DNA from: Alphaproteobacteria bacterium
GTDB lineage: Bacteria > Pseudomonadota > Alphaproteobacteria > GCA-2731375
Reading direction: 5' to 3'
Assembly (NCBI GenBank): GCA_021776235.1
Contig: JAJFGG010000105.1
Coordinates: 1 to 32,888, forward strand
Length of the DNA: 32,888 nt
Shown: one piece after another, positions 16,008 through 24,724 of the stretch
How the letters are laid out: each line of letters opens with the position of its first letter
Numbering within the stretch: position 1 is the stretch's first letter
Notes under the pieces: generated by a model
What the model was told of the DNA's origin: nothing
The model's database searches: none
What the model saw: only the letters and a program-made list of their open reading frames with translations
Made by a program: the position numbers and the translations under genes

Positions 16008-16790
16008 CTAGCCCTGCAATAAAGCCAGGGCCTGGGCGTGCAGCGCGGGGTTGGCGCAGGCAATCGCGGTTTCAATTTTCACCTGGCCATCAAAACGCAG
16101 TGGCTCGCCCTGCCAGTCGGTGATGATGCCGCCGGCGTTTTCAATGACCGGGACGTGCGCCGCCATATCCCATTCGTTTAGATTTGTCTCCGTGACGATA
16201 TCGACAAAGCCCATGGCAAGCATGGCGAAGGCATAGCAGTCGGTGCCCTGGCGGGTCAGCGCGGTGGCGGCGGACAGGCGGGCAAAGGCCCGGGCCTGGC
16301 CAGGATGATAATCGTTCAATGACGTGGTGAACAGGTTGGCTCCGGCCAGAGTGTCGCGCCGGTTGGTCTTGATCGCGGTGCCGTTGAAGGTCGCGGCGCC
16401 GTCCATGCCGCCCATCCAGCGCTCGCCGCTGATCGGTTGGTCCACCACGCCGATCACCGGTTTGCCATTCCGGGACAGGGCGATCAGCGTGCCGAACAAC
16501 GGGATGCCGGTGATAAACAGCTTGGTGCCGTCGATGGGGTCGAGAATCCAGTGCCATTCGCCGCTGCCTGCCTTGGCGGGGAATTCCTCGCCACGGATGC
16601 CGTGGTCGGGGCATTGGGCCTCGATAATGGCGCGCATGGCCTGTTCGGCTTCCCGGTCCGCAATGGTCACGGGGCTCTCGTCGGCCTTTCTTTCGATGTC
16701 CAGATCGGCGCGGAAATAGGGCCGGATGATCTCACCGGCGGCGTCCGCCAGCCGTTCGGCCAGCGCCAGATAACGCCCGGCCTGGGTCAT
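16008..16790 (-). CDS. hisN: Inositol monophosphatase family, histidinol-phosphatase type
   Basis: The 260-aa protein has the metal-binding motifs of the family: G-E-E at residues 67-69, W-I-L-D-P-I-D-G-T-K at 81-90, and a C-terminal W-D-M-A-A-H-V-P-V-I-E-N-A-G-G. The D-P-I-D-G-T-K-L-F-I-T-G version and the short length are typical of the actinobacterial/alphaproteobacterial HisN branch. That branch hydrolyses L-histidinol phosphate in histidine synthesis, in place of the HisB-type phosphatase. A general inositol-phosphate or 3'-phosphoadenosine phosphatase role cannot be excluded. It starts 6 nt after the cytochrome gene ends, so the two are cotranscribed. Confidence 0.85.
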   Translation of the reverse strand: MTQAGRYLALAERLADAAGEIIRPYFRADLDIERKADESPVTIADREAEQAMRAIIEAQCPDHGIRGEEFPAKAGSGEWHWILDPIDGTKLFITGIPLFGTLIALSRNGKPVIGVVDQPISGERWMGGMDGAATFNGTAIKTNRRDTLAGANLFTTSLNDYHPGQARAFARLSAATALTRQGTDCYAFAMLAMGFVDIVTETNLNEWDMAAHVPVIENAGGIITDWQGEPLRFDGQVKIETAIACANPALHAQALALLQG

Positions 16791-16796
16791 GATCGC

Positions 16797-17357
16797 CTAA
16801 TTGTCCGGCAGGGCCGGGGGGGCATCGTGATTTTCCCGCATATAGGCAATCAGATTGGCCCGGTCCGTTGCCTTGGCGATGCCCTTGAAAACCATCTTGG
16901 TGCCCGGAATAAAGCCTTTGGGATCGGCCAGGAAGGCATCCAGATCGCCATAGCTCCAATCGCCGCCCTTATCGATCATGGCGGCGGAGTATTTATAGCT
17001 GGTGCCGGCGCCCTTGCCCCGGCCAACCACGCCGTACAGAAGCGGGCCTATCTTGTGTTTGCCACCTTTGTCGAAACTGTGACAGGCCTTGCACCTCTTG
17101 GCGGCCTTGGCGCCCTTGGCCGTGTCCGCCGCCGCCAATAGCGCGGCCAGATCGGGGCCATCGGCTTCTTTGCCGGTTGTGGCCGTATCCGCGCTGGCTT
17201 CTTCCTTGGCCTCTTCCTCGCCATCGCCGATCATGATCGCTGCCTTGGCCGGGGCCAGGGGATGCACCAGGGCATTGCCGATTTCGTTGACAACCATGGC
17301 CAATAGCGCGGCGCCCAGAACGGCGCCCAACATCTTGTTAAACTCGAACATATTCAT
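16797..17357 (-). CDS. cycM: Membrane-anchored class I cytochrome c (CycM/c552-like)
   Basis: The 186-aa protein has an uncleaved N-terminal membrane helix (about residues 8-27) and a charged, Glu/Ala-rich linker (about 46-66). A cytochrome c domain follows with heme motif C-K-A-C-H (89-93) and axial Met155 in G-T-K-M-V-F-K-G. Such proteins shuttle electrons from the bc1 complex to oxidases at the periplasmic face. The frame stays open far upstream, to 18062, but that part overlaps kdsB on the other strand. The ATG at 17357 starts the recognisable anchor, so it was chosen. It is divergent from kdsB across about 108 bp, which should hold both promoters. Confidence 0.9.
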   Translation of the reverse strand: MNMFEFNKMLGAVLGAALLAMVVNEIGNALVHPLAPAKAAIMIGDGEEEAKEEASADTATTGKEADGPDLAALLAAADTAKGAKAAKRCKACHSFDKGGKHKIGPLLYGVVGRGKGAGTSYKYSAAMIDKGGDWSYGDLDAFLADPKGFIPGTKMVFKGIAKATDRANLIAYMRENHDAPPALPDN

Positions 17358-17465
17358 GGCGGCAACCCCAATTAAGCCTTTGCTGGTGGCGGAACGACTT
17401 TCCCAGGCGGGCGGCTCACCGTATAACATCGCCATAAACGATTGGCCAGAGTGCGAAAGGACAGT

Positions 17466-18209
17466 ATGGAACAGCAGGCACTTGTGGTGATCCCGGCGCG
17501 TCTGGCCTCGGTCCGGTTGCCGGACAAGCCCCTGGCGGACATCCATGGTGAAGCCATGATCGTGCATGTCTGGCGCCGGGCGATGGAGGCTGATATCGGC
17601 CCGGTTCTGGTGGCCTGCGCCGAGCCGGAAATCGTCGATGTGATCGAAGCGGCCGGCGGCCGTGCCGTGCTGACCGATCCGCAGCATCCCTCGGGCTCCG
17701 ACCGGGTGTGGGAGGCGGTGCAAAGCGTCGACCCGGACGGGGAGCACGACATTATAATCAACCTGCAAGGCGACCTGCCCACCATGGAGCCGGCGCAGAT
17801 CCGGCTGACCCTGGCGCTTCTGGCCAATAGCGAGGTGCAAATCTCCACCCTGGCGGCTGAGATTGTCGAGGATTACGAACGCGAGGAAGCCAGCGTCGTA
17901 AAGGCCGTGATTTCGTTGCCGCCAGGGGGCCGACAGGGCCGGGGGCTGTATTTCACCCGGGTCGCCGCGCCATCGGGGCCGGGGCCGCTGTATCATCATA
18001 TCGGCATCTACGGCTATCGCCGAGCCGCTCTGGCGCGTTTCATTGCCCTGCCGCCGGGTCATCTGGAGCAGCGCGAGCGGTTGGAACAGTTGCGCGCCCT
18101 CGAGGCCGGCATGCGAATTCAGGTGGGTCTCGTTGACAGGGTTCCCTTCGGTGTCGATACTCCCGCCGATCTGGACCGGGCGCGCCGCGCCCTGGCGCCG
18201 AAAACGTAA
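17466..18209 (+). CDS. kdsB: 3-deoxy-manno-octulosonate cytidylyltransferase (CMP-KDO synthetase)
   Basis: The 247-aa protein has the KdsB N-terminus V-V-I-P-A-R-L-A-S-V-R-L-P-D-K-P-L near residues 7-23. Further blocks are H-P-S-G-S-D-R-V-W-E-A near 78-88, N-L-Q-G-D-L-P near 101-107, H-H-I-G-I-Y-G-Y-R, and L-E-Q-L-R-A-L-E-A-G near the end. It activates KDO as CMP-KDO for lipopolysaccharide inner core synthesis, so the organism makes KDO-containing LPS. The canonical P-A-R-x-x-S-x-R-L-P-x-K-P is kept. The ATG at 17466 has AAGGA just upstream and fits the family start better than an in-frame ATG at 17442. pheA follows after 30 bp on the same strand. Confidence 0.95.
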   Translation: MEQQALVVIPARLASVRLPDKPLADIHGEAMIVHVWRRAMEADIGPVLVACAEPEIVDVIEAAGGRAVLTDPQHPSGSDRVWEAVQSVDPDGEHDIIINLQGDLPTMEPAQIRLTLALLANSEVQISTLAAEIVEDYEREEASVVKAVISLPPGGRQGRGLYFTRVAAPSGPGPLYHHIGIYGYRRAALARFIALPPGHLEQRERLEQLRALEAGMRIQVGLVDRVPFGVDTPADLDRARRALAPKT

Positions 18210-18239
18210 AGTGCTTCAGATAATTAGGGGCGAGCCATC

Positions 18240-19157
18240 ATGGCCGATAAAATGACCGCCAGCAGTGTCGGCGAGCCGCGCGATCCGCGCATGAACGTGG
18301 CTTTTCAGGGCCAGTTCGGCGCCTACTCCCATCTCGCCTGTCAGGAGGGCCTGCCCGAATATACGCCCTTGCCCTGCCGCACCTTCGAAGATGCCTTCGC
18401 CGCCGTGACCGAGGGCAAGGCCGGGCGCGCGATGATTCCCATTGAAAACTCCCTGGCTGGGCGGGTGGCGGATATTCACCATCTGATACCGACCTCGGAT
18501 CAGTATATCGTGGGCGAGCATTTCCAGGCCGTGAACCACCAGTTGATGGCACCCCACGGCGCCAAATTGGCGGATATCCGTGAGGTTCACAGCCATATCC
18601 ATGCCTTGCCCCAATGCCGCAACCTTATCCGCGAACTGGGAATCACGCCGGTGGTGCATGCCGATACCGCCGGCGCCTGCCAGATGGTGGCCGAGACGGG
18701 CGACAATTCCCTGGCCGCCATCGGTTCTTCCTTGGCGGCGGAAATTTATGATCTGCAAATTCTGCGGGAAAACATCCAGGACATGGGCAATAACGTCACG
18801 CGCTTCATCATTCTGGCGCGGGAGCGGATTACCCCCCATCCCAAGGATGGCGATGTCATGACGAGTATCGTTTTTCAGGTCCGCAGCGTGCCTGCGTCGC
18901 TGTACAAATCCCTGGGCGGTTTCGCCACCTCTGGCGTCAATATCACCAAACTGGAAAGTTATATAGAACCGGGTAGTTTCGAACAGGCGCAGTTTTATGC
19001 TGATTTCGAGGGGCATCCGGAGGATCAGCGGGTCGCCTGGGCGCTGGAGGAGGCACAGTTCTTCTGCACCCGGTTGCAAATTCTGGGCACCTATCCGCGC
19101 CATCCCTTTCGCCAGGCCAAACGCGGCGACTATGAAGCGCCGCACGTGAAGAACTAG
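18240..19157 (+). CDS. pheA: Prephenate dehydratase
   Basis: The 305-aa monofunctional enzyme converts prephenate to phenylpyruvate in phenylalanine synthesis. Visible are the first-domain motif A-F-Q-G-Q-F-G-A-Y-S (21-30), I-P-I-E-N-S-L-A-G near 67-75, and the catalytic T-R-F (187-189) in N-N-V-T-R-F-I-I-L. A C-terminal ACT regulatory domain (about 208-285) carries I-T-K-L-E-S-Y, the allosteric Phe-binding loop in its common alphaproteobacterial form. It has no chorismate mutase domain. A GGGGCGAG Shine-Dalgarno precedes the ATG. It follows kdsB closely and may share its transcript. Confidence 0.95.
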   Translation: MADKMTASSVGEPRDPRMNVAFQGQFGAYSHLACQEGLPEYTPLPCRTFEDAFAAVTEGKAGRAMIPIENSLAGRVADIHHLIPTSDQYIVGEHFQAVNHQLMAPHGAKLADIREVHSHIHALPQCRNLIRELGITPVVHADTAGACQMVAETGDNSLAAIGSSLAAEIYDLQILRENIQDMGNNVTRFIILARERITPHPKDGDVMTSIVFQVRSVPASLYKSLGGFATSGVNITKLESYIEPGSFEQAQFYADFEGHPEDQRVAWALEEAQFFCTRLQILGTYPRHPFRQAKRGDYEAPHVKN

Positions 19158-19174
19158 CGGCCAGCGGTCTGGCG

Positions 19175-20215
19175 ATGCAATCCAACCGCATGATCACGGT
19201 AATCGGCTGCCATGCGGAGGGCGAGGTCGGCCGGGTGATCACTGGCGGCGTGTTGCCGCCGCCCGGCGACAGCCTGTTCGCGCAGCGGGAGTATTTGCGC
19301 ACCCGGGATGACGGCCTGCGCAAGTTTCTGTTGTATGAACCGCGCGGCGGGGCCTTTGTCCATAGCAACTTGCTGGTGCCGCCCAAGAGCCCGGGCGCCG
19401 ATGCGGGTTTCATCATTATGGAACCGACGGATTATCCGGCCATGTCCGGCTCTAACGCTATCTGCGTGGCAACGGTTTTGCTGGAGACCGGCATGGTCGC
19501 CATGCGCGAGCCCGAGACCGTGCTGACCCTGGATACCCCCGGCGGTCTGATCACGGTCGCAGCGGAATGCCGCGACGGGCGCTGCCGGAACGTGCGTATC
19601 AGCAATGTTCCCTGTTTCGTCGCCCAACTGGACGCCGCGGTGGAGGTTGCCGGTCTGGGCACCCTGGTCTGCGATATCGCCTATGGCGGGGCCTTTTTCG
19701 CCATCGTCGATGCCGCCGCCTTGGGATTTGCCGTTGTCCCCGACGAGGCCCGGGAGCTGGTGGAGATGGGCGAAAGAATAAAATCTGCCGCAGCCGCACA
19801 GCACCCGGTCAGCCATCCGGAAAACCCGGACATTCACAGCATCACTTTTACGCAGTTTGCCGCCGCCCTCAGCACGGATGCCGCCGGGCGCACGATCGGG
19901 CGTAATACGGTGGTGATCTCGCCGGGCAAGTTGGACCGCTCTCCCTGCGGTACGGGCAGTTCGGCGCGGCTGTCGGTGCTGCATGCCCGCGGGCAGATCG
20001 GGCTGGCCGACGAACTGATCAGCCAATCGGTACTGGGGACGGAATTCCATTGCCGGATCGATGCGCTATGTCAGGTCGGCGGTTTGCCGGCAGTGTCCCC
20101 CAGTGTGCAAGGCCGGGCCTGGATTACCGGCAGCCACCATTATAGTCTGGACCCTGACGACCCCTTCCCCCAGGGCTATACCCTGTCCGATACCTGGTAT
20201 CGGGCACTGGATTAG
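19175..20215 (+). CDS. Proline racemase family, Ser/Cys type (hydroxyproline epimerase or trans-3-hydroxyproline dehydratase)
   Basis: The 346-aa protein has the two halves of the proline racemase fold. The first catalytic position lies in M-S-G-S-N (Ser91 where racemases have Cys). The second is Cys258 in D-R-S-P-C-G-T-G-S-S-A. In this family Cys/Cys enzymes are racemases or 4-hydroxyproline epimerases, Thr/Cys enzymes dehydrate trans-3-hydroxy-L-proline, and Ser/Cys enzymes have shown both epimerase and dehydratase activity (established family knowledge). So hydroxyproline breakdown is the likely role; plain proline racemase is unlikely. It begins 17 nt after pheA, and an EamA carrier follows after 24 nt. 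No other hydroxyproline genes are nearby. Confidence 0.85.
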   Translation: MQSNRMITVIGCHAEGEVGRVITGGVLPPPGDSLFAQREYLRTRDDGLRKFLLYEPRGGAFVHSNLLVPPKSPGADAGFIIMEPTDYPAMSGSNAICVATVLLETGMVAMREPETVLTLDTPGGLITVAAECRDGRCRNVRISNVPCFVAQLDAAVEVAGLGTLVCDIAYGGAFFAIVDAAALGFAVVPDEARELVEMGERIKSAAAAQHPVSHPENPDIHSITFTQFAAALSTDAAGRTIGRNTVVISPGKLDRSPCGTGSSARLSVLHARGQIGLADELISQSVLGTEFHCRIDALCQVGGLPAVSPSVQGRAWITGSHHYSLDPDDPFPQGYTLSDTWYRALD

Positions 20216-20239
20216 CACATAAAGCCAACGGCGACTTTC

Positions 20240-21151
20240 ATGGAAGCTTGGATCTGGATACCGATCACCTTTCTGGCTGCCTTCATGCAAGCGGTGCGGA
20301 CTGCGGGGCAGAAACACCTGACCAGGGACTTCTCCGCCGTTGGCGCTTCTTATGTACGGTTTCTTTGGGGCCTGCCGTTTGCTCTTGTCTATCTATTGTT
20401 CTTGCAGCAACTGGGCGGCCACTCCTTGCCGTCACCGGATTGGGCGTATTTTGTCTACGCGGCATTGTGCGCCCTGTCCCAGATTGCCGCGACGGTATTG
20501 TTGGTGTTCCTCTTTTCCCTGCGCAACTTTGCCGTTGGCAGCACCTATGCCCGCACCGAAGCCCTGTTGACGGCGCTATTGGGGGCGACGGTCTTTCACG
20601 AAGCCATCGCGGGGGCCGGCTGGATTGCCATCGCCCTGGGCGCCATGGGCGTGGTGCTGATCAATCTCGCCCGCACCGGCATCGCCGGCGATACCTTGCT
20701 GCGGCGGCTATTTCAGCCCGCTGCCGGCGTTGGTCTGGCCGCAGGCCTGGGCTTTGCCGGAGCCTCGCTGTTCCTGCGGCAAGCCAGCCTGTCACTGGGC
20801 CTGGATGATTGGCTCTATGCCGCCGCCCTGACCCTGACCCTGGTGCTGTTGATCCAGACGGCGGTGATGTCGGCCTATGTGCTGTTGCGGGCGCGCAACC
20901 AGCTCACTGCCATGCTGCCCAATTGGCGCGGCTGCCTGTTCGTGGGGATTACCTCGGTGATCGGGTCCGCCGGCTGGTTCACCGCCATGACCATCGAACG
21001 GGCCGCCTATGTCAAAGCCCTGGGCCAGGTCGAATTGCTGTTTACCCTGCTCTTGTCGGTGCTGTTCTTCAAGGAACGCTCAACACCCAAGGAATTGTCC
21101 GGCATGGCCCTGGTGGCGGGCAGCATCGTGGTCCTGTTGCTGTTCGGCTGA
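20240..21151 (+). CDS. EamA/DMT superfamily transporter, ~10 TM
   Basis: The 303-aa, very hydrophobic protein has two EamA repeats of five helices. The first repeat ends with Y-A-R-T-E-A-L-L-T-A-L-L-G-A-T near residues 100-114. The second ends with A-L-G-Q-V-E-L-L-F-T-L-L-L-S-V-L-F-F-K-E-R near 257-277. This is the layout of drug/metabolite exporters in the inner membrane. The substrate is unknown; a link to hydroxyproline or amino acid export is possible from its position after the proline racemase-family gene. No clear Shine-Dalgarno is visible. It converges with the 930-aa gene across 38 bp that show no obvious terminator. Confidence 0.85.
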   Translation: MEAWIWIPITFLAAFMQAVRTAGQKHLTRDFSAVGASYVRFLWGLPFALVYLLFLQQLGGHSLPSPDWAYFVYAALCALSQIAATVLLVFLFSLRNFAVGSTYARTEALLTALLGATVFHEAIAGAGWIAIALGAMGVVLINLARTGIAGDTLLRRLFQPAAGVGLAAGLGFAGASLFLRQASLSLGLDDWLYAAALTLTLVLLIQTAVMSAYVLLRARNQLTAMLPNWRGCLFVGITSVIGSAGWFTAMTIERAAYVKALGQVELLFTLLLSVLFFKERSTPKELSGMALVAGSIVVLLLFG

Positions 21152-21189
21152 GCATTTGCACGGCAGCGAAATGCGGCCAGGACGGGAAC

Positions 21190-23982
21190 TCATTGACCGG
21201 GTGCGGGTCCGGTTCCAGTTCCTGTCCCAGGTCCAGGTCCAGGTCTGGTAGTGTTACCGGGGCCCTGTCCTTCCGTTTCCTTATCCTCAGGTTGGCCATC
21301 TCTTGGCGGCTTATGCTTTTCTGGCGGAATCCCTGTGCATCGGCCACGTTTGAAATCTTCTTTCGTCTGATAGATCGTCACGTTTTGTGGTTCAGTTCTG
21401 CCTTCGCTGGTCCAAACAAAAATTTCCGCATCTGCCATGCAGAAATTGGTACGACTTGGGCCACCGCCATATCCTGGCACCTCTATGCCCCACTGCATCG
21501 GCGCTTTCACATCAAGGAAGGTCGCGATGATGCCTTTCATGTCCGGCAATATCTCTATCTGGTCCGCCTTTTGGGAGCCGAGGGTAACAACAGTACTGCG
21601 CCAAAGATCCACCCCCATCAGCAACAGCTTGGCGGATTTTTGCCCCACATAGAGTTCCCCGAGCGAGCCCAGCGACGTTAAGCGCGGGCTGCGGCCCAGC
21701 GCATAGCCCATCTTGCGGGGAATTTCATCAGTCCGGCCTGGCAGCCGAATCTTGAATTCGAAATTTCGCTTGCTTCGCCTGGTTCCGCCCTTTGCTTCAT
21801 TTTTCCTCGCGCCGCATACCGGTTCCGCGCGTATAGGATCGGATTGAGACAAGATCATCGTCGTATGCTCTGGTGCGATAAAGCAGGAAGACACTTCGAT
21901 CATCGCTCTTTTCCACCAGCTCGGGACGGACAAGACGGCGGCAACGGAATTTTGTATCGGGACGTGGCGGAACGTTGGTTCGTCGCTGATGTCGAACTTG
22001 GGTCCGATCAACCAACCAAAATGCGTAGATTTCGGGGCGGCCGCTTGCGCTCCCTGCTGGGCAAATTGACGATCCGAGAAGCCGACGATCAAGGGCTGGC
22101 GTTTAATGGTTTGGATGCGCTGTTCTTGGCTTCTTAGATGGCTCAGCAGGCTTTCGAAATTTGCCGACGACGTCGCCGTCGCGGCGGTGTTGAGCGCAAG
22201 GTTCAACTCACGAAGCTGCGAATATAACTTTGTCACCCGTTGGATCGATTCCTTTGGGCTCGACGTATAGGAATACACCGGCGCGTTGTCCAAGGCGCTG
22301 TAAAAGTCCTTGACGATCTCCATGTCGGGACATTTTGTTTCGCCGTTTTCGGCGACGTCCGGCCAGATTTTCGGCCGGATTTTCGGTGCACATCCCGCGA
22401 ACGACCCTTTTGTCTCGGGCTTGGGGCCCGGGCTCATGGAGATATTGCAATAACCCACATCGCAGCCGGTCTTTTCAAGGTTTGCAAAGCGAGCGAGATC
22501 ATGTAGCTGAAGGTATTTGTTGACTACGAAATCGGCGATTGCCGATTGAATGACCTGCCGTTCCAATTCAAACGCCGCATTGCTCAGTCTGAACGCATGG
22601 TGCACCTGGCCGAACAGTTCATCGCTCCTGAAACGATTCAGCAGATTTTGAAGTTCAGGGCCCCTGATACTCCCGGGCGACGCCATGATGGGTTCGAATT
22701 CCGGCTTCTTAAACAGGGTGTCGAGATTTTCATGGGCCCCGGGAACAGCGTCCGTTGCCTCATCCAGCGCCTCCAACCAGGCGGAATAGCGAACGTTGGA
22801 ACGGCTTTGATCCTGGTGGTCGTTCAATTCGCCGTAAACAAGCCGCATGTAATCGAGTATGAAGCTGCGGATGTATTCAAACTCCCGATCCTGGCCCAAA
22901 TCAAGCGTGGGCTCGAAATTGCCAAACACCTGTTGCGGGTAGGGAAGATTAATGATCCGGTCAAAAAATATTTCTGAGCAATCTACTCTTTGGCTGATAT
23001 CCACACCGCGGCAGTTCTTGTAGGGCGAAGAAGAGCTTTCGCTCGTTGGGCGATTGTTTGGCTTGCTTTTCGCGAAGGCGGCCGGCGCTTGAGAATTATC
23101 TCCAATTTCCCCCCGCAGAAAATTTTCCAACTCCAGCAACACCTTCGGTGTCGTTTTTCGGGTAAAAAAGGATTGTGTCAGTTCGAAAAGATAGTCGTTC
23201 AACCGCTGTTGCGTATCCCGCAGCCACCTATTGTAGGTGTCCATCTTATCCTTGTCACCGTCGGCATTCCGCAACCTGACCTCGATAAATGCCCAGTTTT
23301 GGTTTCTTTCCTGAGGCAGGACGGTGACGTCGAACTTCATCCGGTAAAGGGTATTGCCGTTGATGTCGTGGCGGTCATCCAGTTGCGTCTCCAACAGTTC
23401 CGCCCGTATTTCCTCGCGGTAGGCCAACAGGTCACGGAAATCGTCAATTTTTGATCCAGCAGGTTTCGCCGGACCGGCACCATGCGCATTTTGGCCATTC
23501 AATAACGTCGATTTTTCTGCTTTTTCCGCCGGAGCTTTTCCGTCCTCAGCCAAAGGCGCGCCAGCACCCGGCGCTTTGCTGCCCAGCACTCCTGCTTCGA
23601 CCCTGATTTTGCCGCCGGCCTTGATCCTGTCACTTTGTTCGACAATGGCCTGATTTCGGATCCGAAGACTGTCCGCATCATCCAGGCGACGCATCAACCA
23701 TCCGTGTTGGCGCAGCCTGTCGTTCAGCAGTCGTTCGCGGGAATAGACCTCGGGACTATCGACCAGGATAAAGCCTCCATCGTGTCTTTTCGCGAACGGC
23801 AGTGAAATATTGGGGAAGGGAACATAAAGCAGAAGCCCTAAAGCGATACCAACGGCCAAGACAAGAAGCCATTTGCCGGCAGATTTCGCCAGGCGCATGC
23901 CCTGGATAGATCGCCGCCCGGCGCCAGCGGAATTCTCACGATCGGTTACGGAAATCTGGTCCGGACCGCTATTGTCGGTCAT
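21190..23982 (-). CDS. Large single-anchor membrane protein of unknown function in the RiPP cluster (orf930)
   Basis: I do not recognise this 930-aa protein. After a basic N-terminus comes one membrane helix (about residues 36-55) and then about 870 mostly soluble residues, probably periplasmic. They include an Ala/Lys-rich linker (about 125-165) and charged helical regions. Ten scattered cysteines could form disulfides outside the cell membrane. The tail is low-complexity Gly-Pro/Gly-Thr (last about 17 residues) after a charged Pro-rich stretch. The ATG at 23982 has AGAGG 9 nt upstream; a TTG at 23991 is less likely. It overlaps the 251-aa gene by 14 nt, so it belongs to the radical SAM operon. 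Roles such as displaying, processing or anchoring the secreted peptide are only guesses. Confidence 0.85.
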   Translation of the reverse strand: MTDNSGPDQISVTDRENSAGAGRRSIQGMRLAKSAGKWLLVLAVGIALGLLLYVPFPNISLPFAKRHDGGFILVDSPEVYSRERLLNDRLRQHGWLMRRLDDADSLRIRNQAIVEQSDRIKAGGKIRVEAGVLGSKAPGAGAPLAEDGKAPAEKAEKSTLLNGQNAHGAGPAKPAGSKIDDFRDLLAYREEIRAELLETQLDDRHDINGNTLYRMKFDVTVLPQERNQNWAFIEVRLRNADGDKDKMDTYNRWLRDTQQRLNDYLFELTQSFFTRKTTPKVLLELENFLRGEIGDNSQAPAAFAKSKPNNRPTSESSSSPYKNCRGVDISQRVDCSEIFFDRIINLPYPQQVFGNFEPTLDLGQDREFEYIRSFILDYMRLVYGELNDHQDQSRSNVRYSAWLEALDEATDAVPGAHENLDTLFKKPEFEPIMASPGSIRGPELQNLLNRFRSDELFGQVHHAFRLSNAAFELERQVIQSAIADFVVNKYLQLHDLARFANLEKTGCDVGYCNISMSPGPKPETKGSFAGCAPKIRPKIWPDVAENGETKCPDMEIVKDFYSALDNAPVYSYTSSPKESIQRVTKLYSQLRELNLALNTAATATSSANFESLLSHLRSQEQRIQTIKRQPLIVGFSDRQFAQQGAQAAAPKSTHFGWLIGPKFDISDEPTFRHVPIQNSVAAVLSVPSWWKRAMIEVSSCFIAPEHTTMILSQSDPIRAEPVCGARKNEAKGGTRRSKRNFEFKIRLPGRTDEIPRKMGYALGRSPRLTSLGSLGELYVGQKSAKLLLMGVDLWRSTVVTLGSQKADQIEILPDMKGIIATFLDVKAPMQWGIEVPGYGGGPSRTNFCMADAEIFVWTSEGRTEPQNVTIYQTKEDFKRGRCTGIPPEKHKPPRDGQPEDKETEGQGPGNTTRPGPGPGTGTGTGPAPGQ

Positions 23983-24724
23983 GACAATCAACCTCTGAAT
24001 TTTGATCGGTACATTGTTCGGGCGCCGTCGGCTCGACGATCAGATTGACATCGGGTTCCGTCATCTTCGAGATATCCTGAAGCAGGCGCATTTGCCGTAG
24101 CGGCCCGAAGCAACCTTCGCCCGGCTCCAATGCAAGCCTCGCCCGCGGACAAGACCGGTCCAGATTCATCCACATAACGCCACGCGTTTCGAAACCAAAG
24201 TTGAGCATTACGGTTGCCGGCTCGGCAGGGATTGCAAGGTTCGGCGTTTGGCTGTTTTTCACCGGTGGAAGCGCGGCGTTCCATGCCGGCTCGCCGCCCG
24301 GAGGCGAGATCTCGGCTCTAATCGTACAGGTTCGATCGACGGGCACGCGAATGAATTCCAGATACGCCAACAGATGGTCGGCAAATGCCCGGTATTCCGG
24401 CGTTTCGCCCGAACCAGCGGTGACCTGATCCATATCCAGATCCCAGGAAAAATTCCTCAAGTGGTTGGGGAAAGTAAAAACCTCAACGACCATGGGGCCG
24501 GCGCCGCCGTCATCGCCGCCCGTCAAGCGCAACAATTCGGCGGCTCTTGGGGTGCGCCAGGCATCACACGTTGCATCGTCTTGCGCTCTGAAATTACGGT
24601 CCGACGCAACGCGGAGCTTTTGTACGGCCCGCCAGTCGCCGGCATAGTGCGAAAATGGCCGGACGATGACCCGGCCGCCAGGCCCGGTTTGTTTCGCAAG
24701 ATCGGGCGGCTGCGGAGTCGTCAC
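23969..24724 (-). CDS. Hypothetical protein of the RiPP cluster (orf251)
   Basis: This 251-aa protein is not recognised. It has no membrane helix and no clear signal peptide, so it is probably cytoplasmic. It is rich in Pro, Arg and Trp and has six cysteines. Features seen are V-I-V-R-P-F-S-H-Y-A-G-D-W near residues 19-31, a beta-rich middle (P-M-V-V-E-V-F-T-F-P near 77-86) and P-E-P-A-type linkers. The GTG start overlaps the maturase stop as GTGA, and a run of five Gs lies just upstream as Shine-Dalgarno. The end overlaps orf930 by 14 nt. This tight coupling suggests it works with the maturase product, but nothing in the sequence tells how. Confidence 0.8.
   Translation of the reverse strand: MTTPQPPDLAKQTGPGGRVIVRPFSHYAGDWRAVQKLRVASDRNFRAQDDATCDAWRTPRAAELLRLTGGDDGGAGPMVVEVFTFPNHLRNFSWDLDMDQVTAGSGETPEYRAFADHLLAYLEFIRVPVDRTCTIRAEISPPGGEPAWNAALPPVKNSQTPNLAIPAEPATVMLNFGFETRGVMWMNLDRSCPRARLALEPGEGCFGPLRQMRLLQDISKMTEPDVNLIVEPTAPEQCTDQNSEVDCHDRQ

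Noticed and set aside
17358-18062. Long N-terminal extension of the cytochrome c frame (421 aa in all)
   Set aside because: It is antisense to kdsB, low in protein-like character, and the true membrane anchor starts at 17357.
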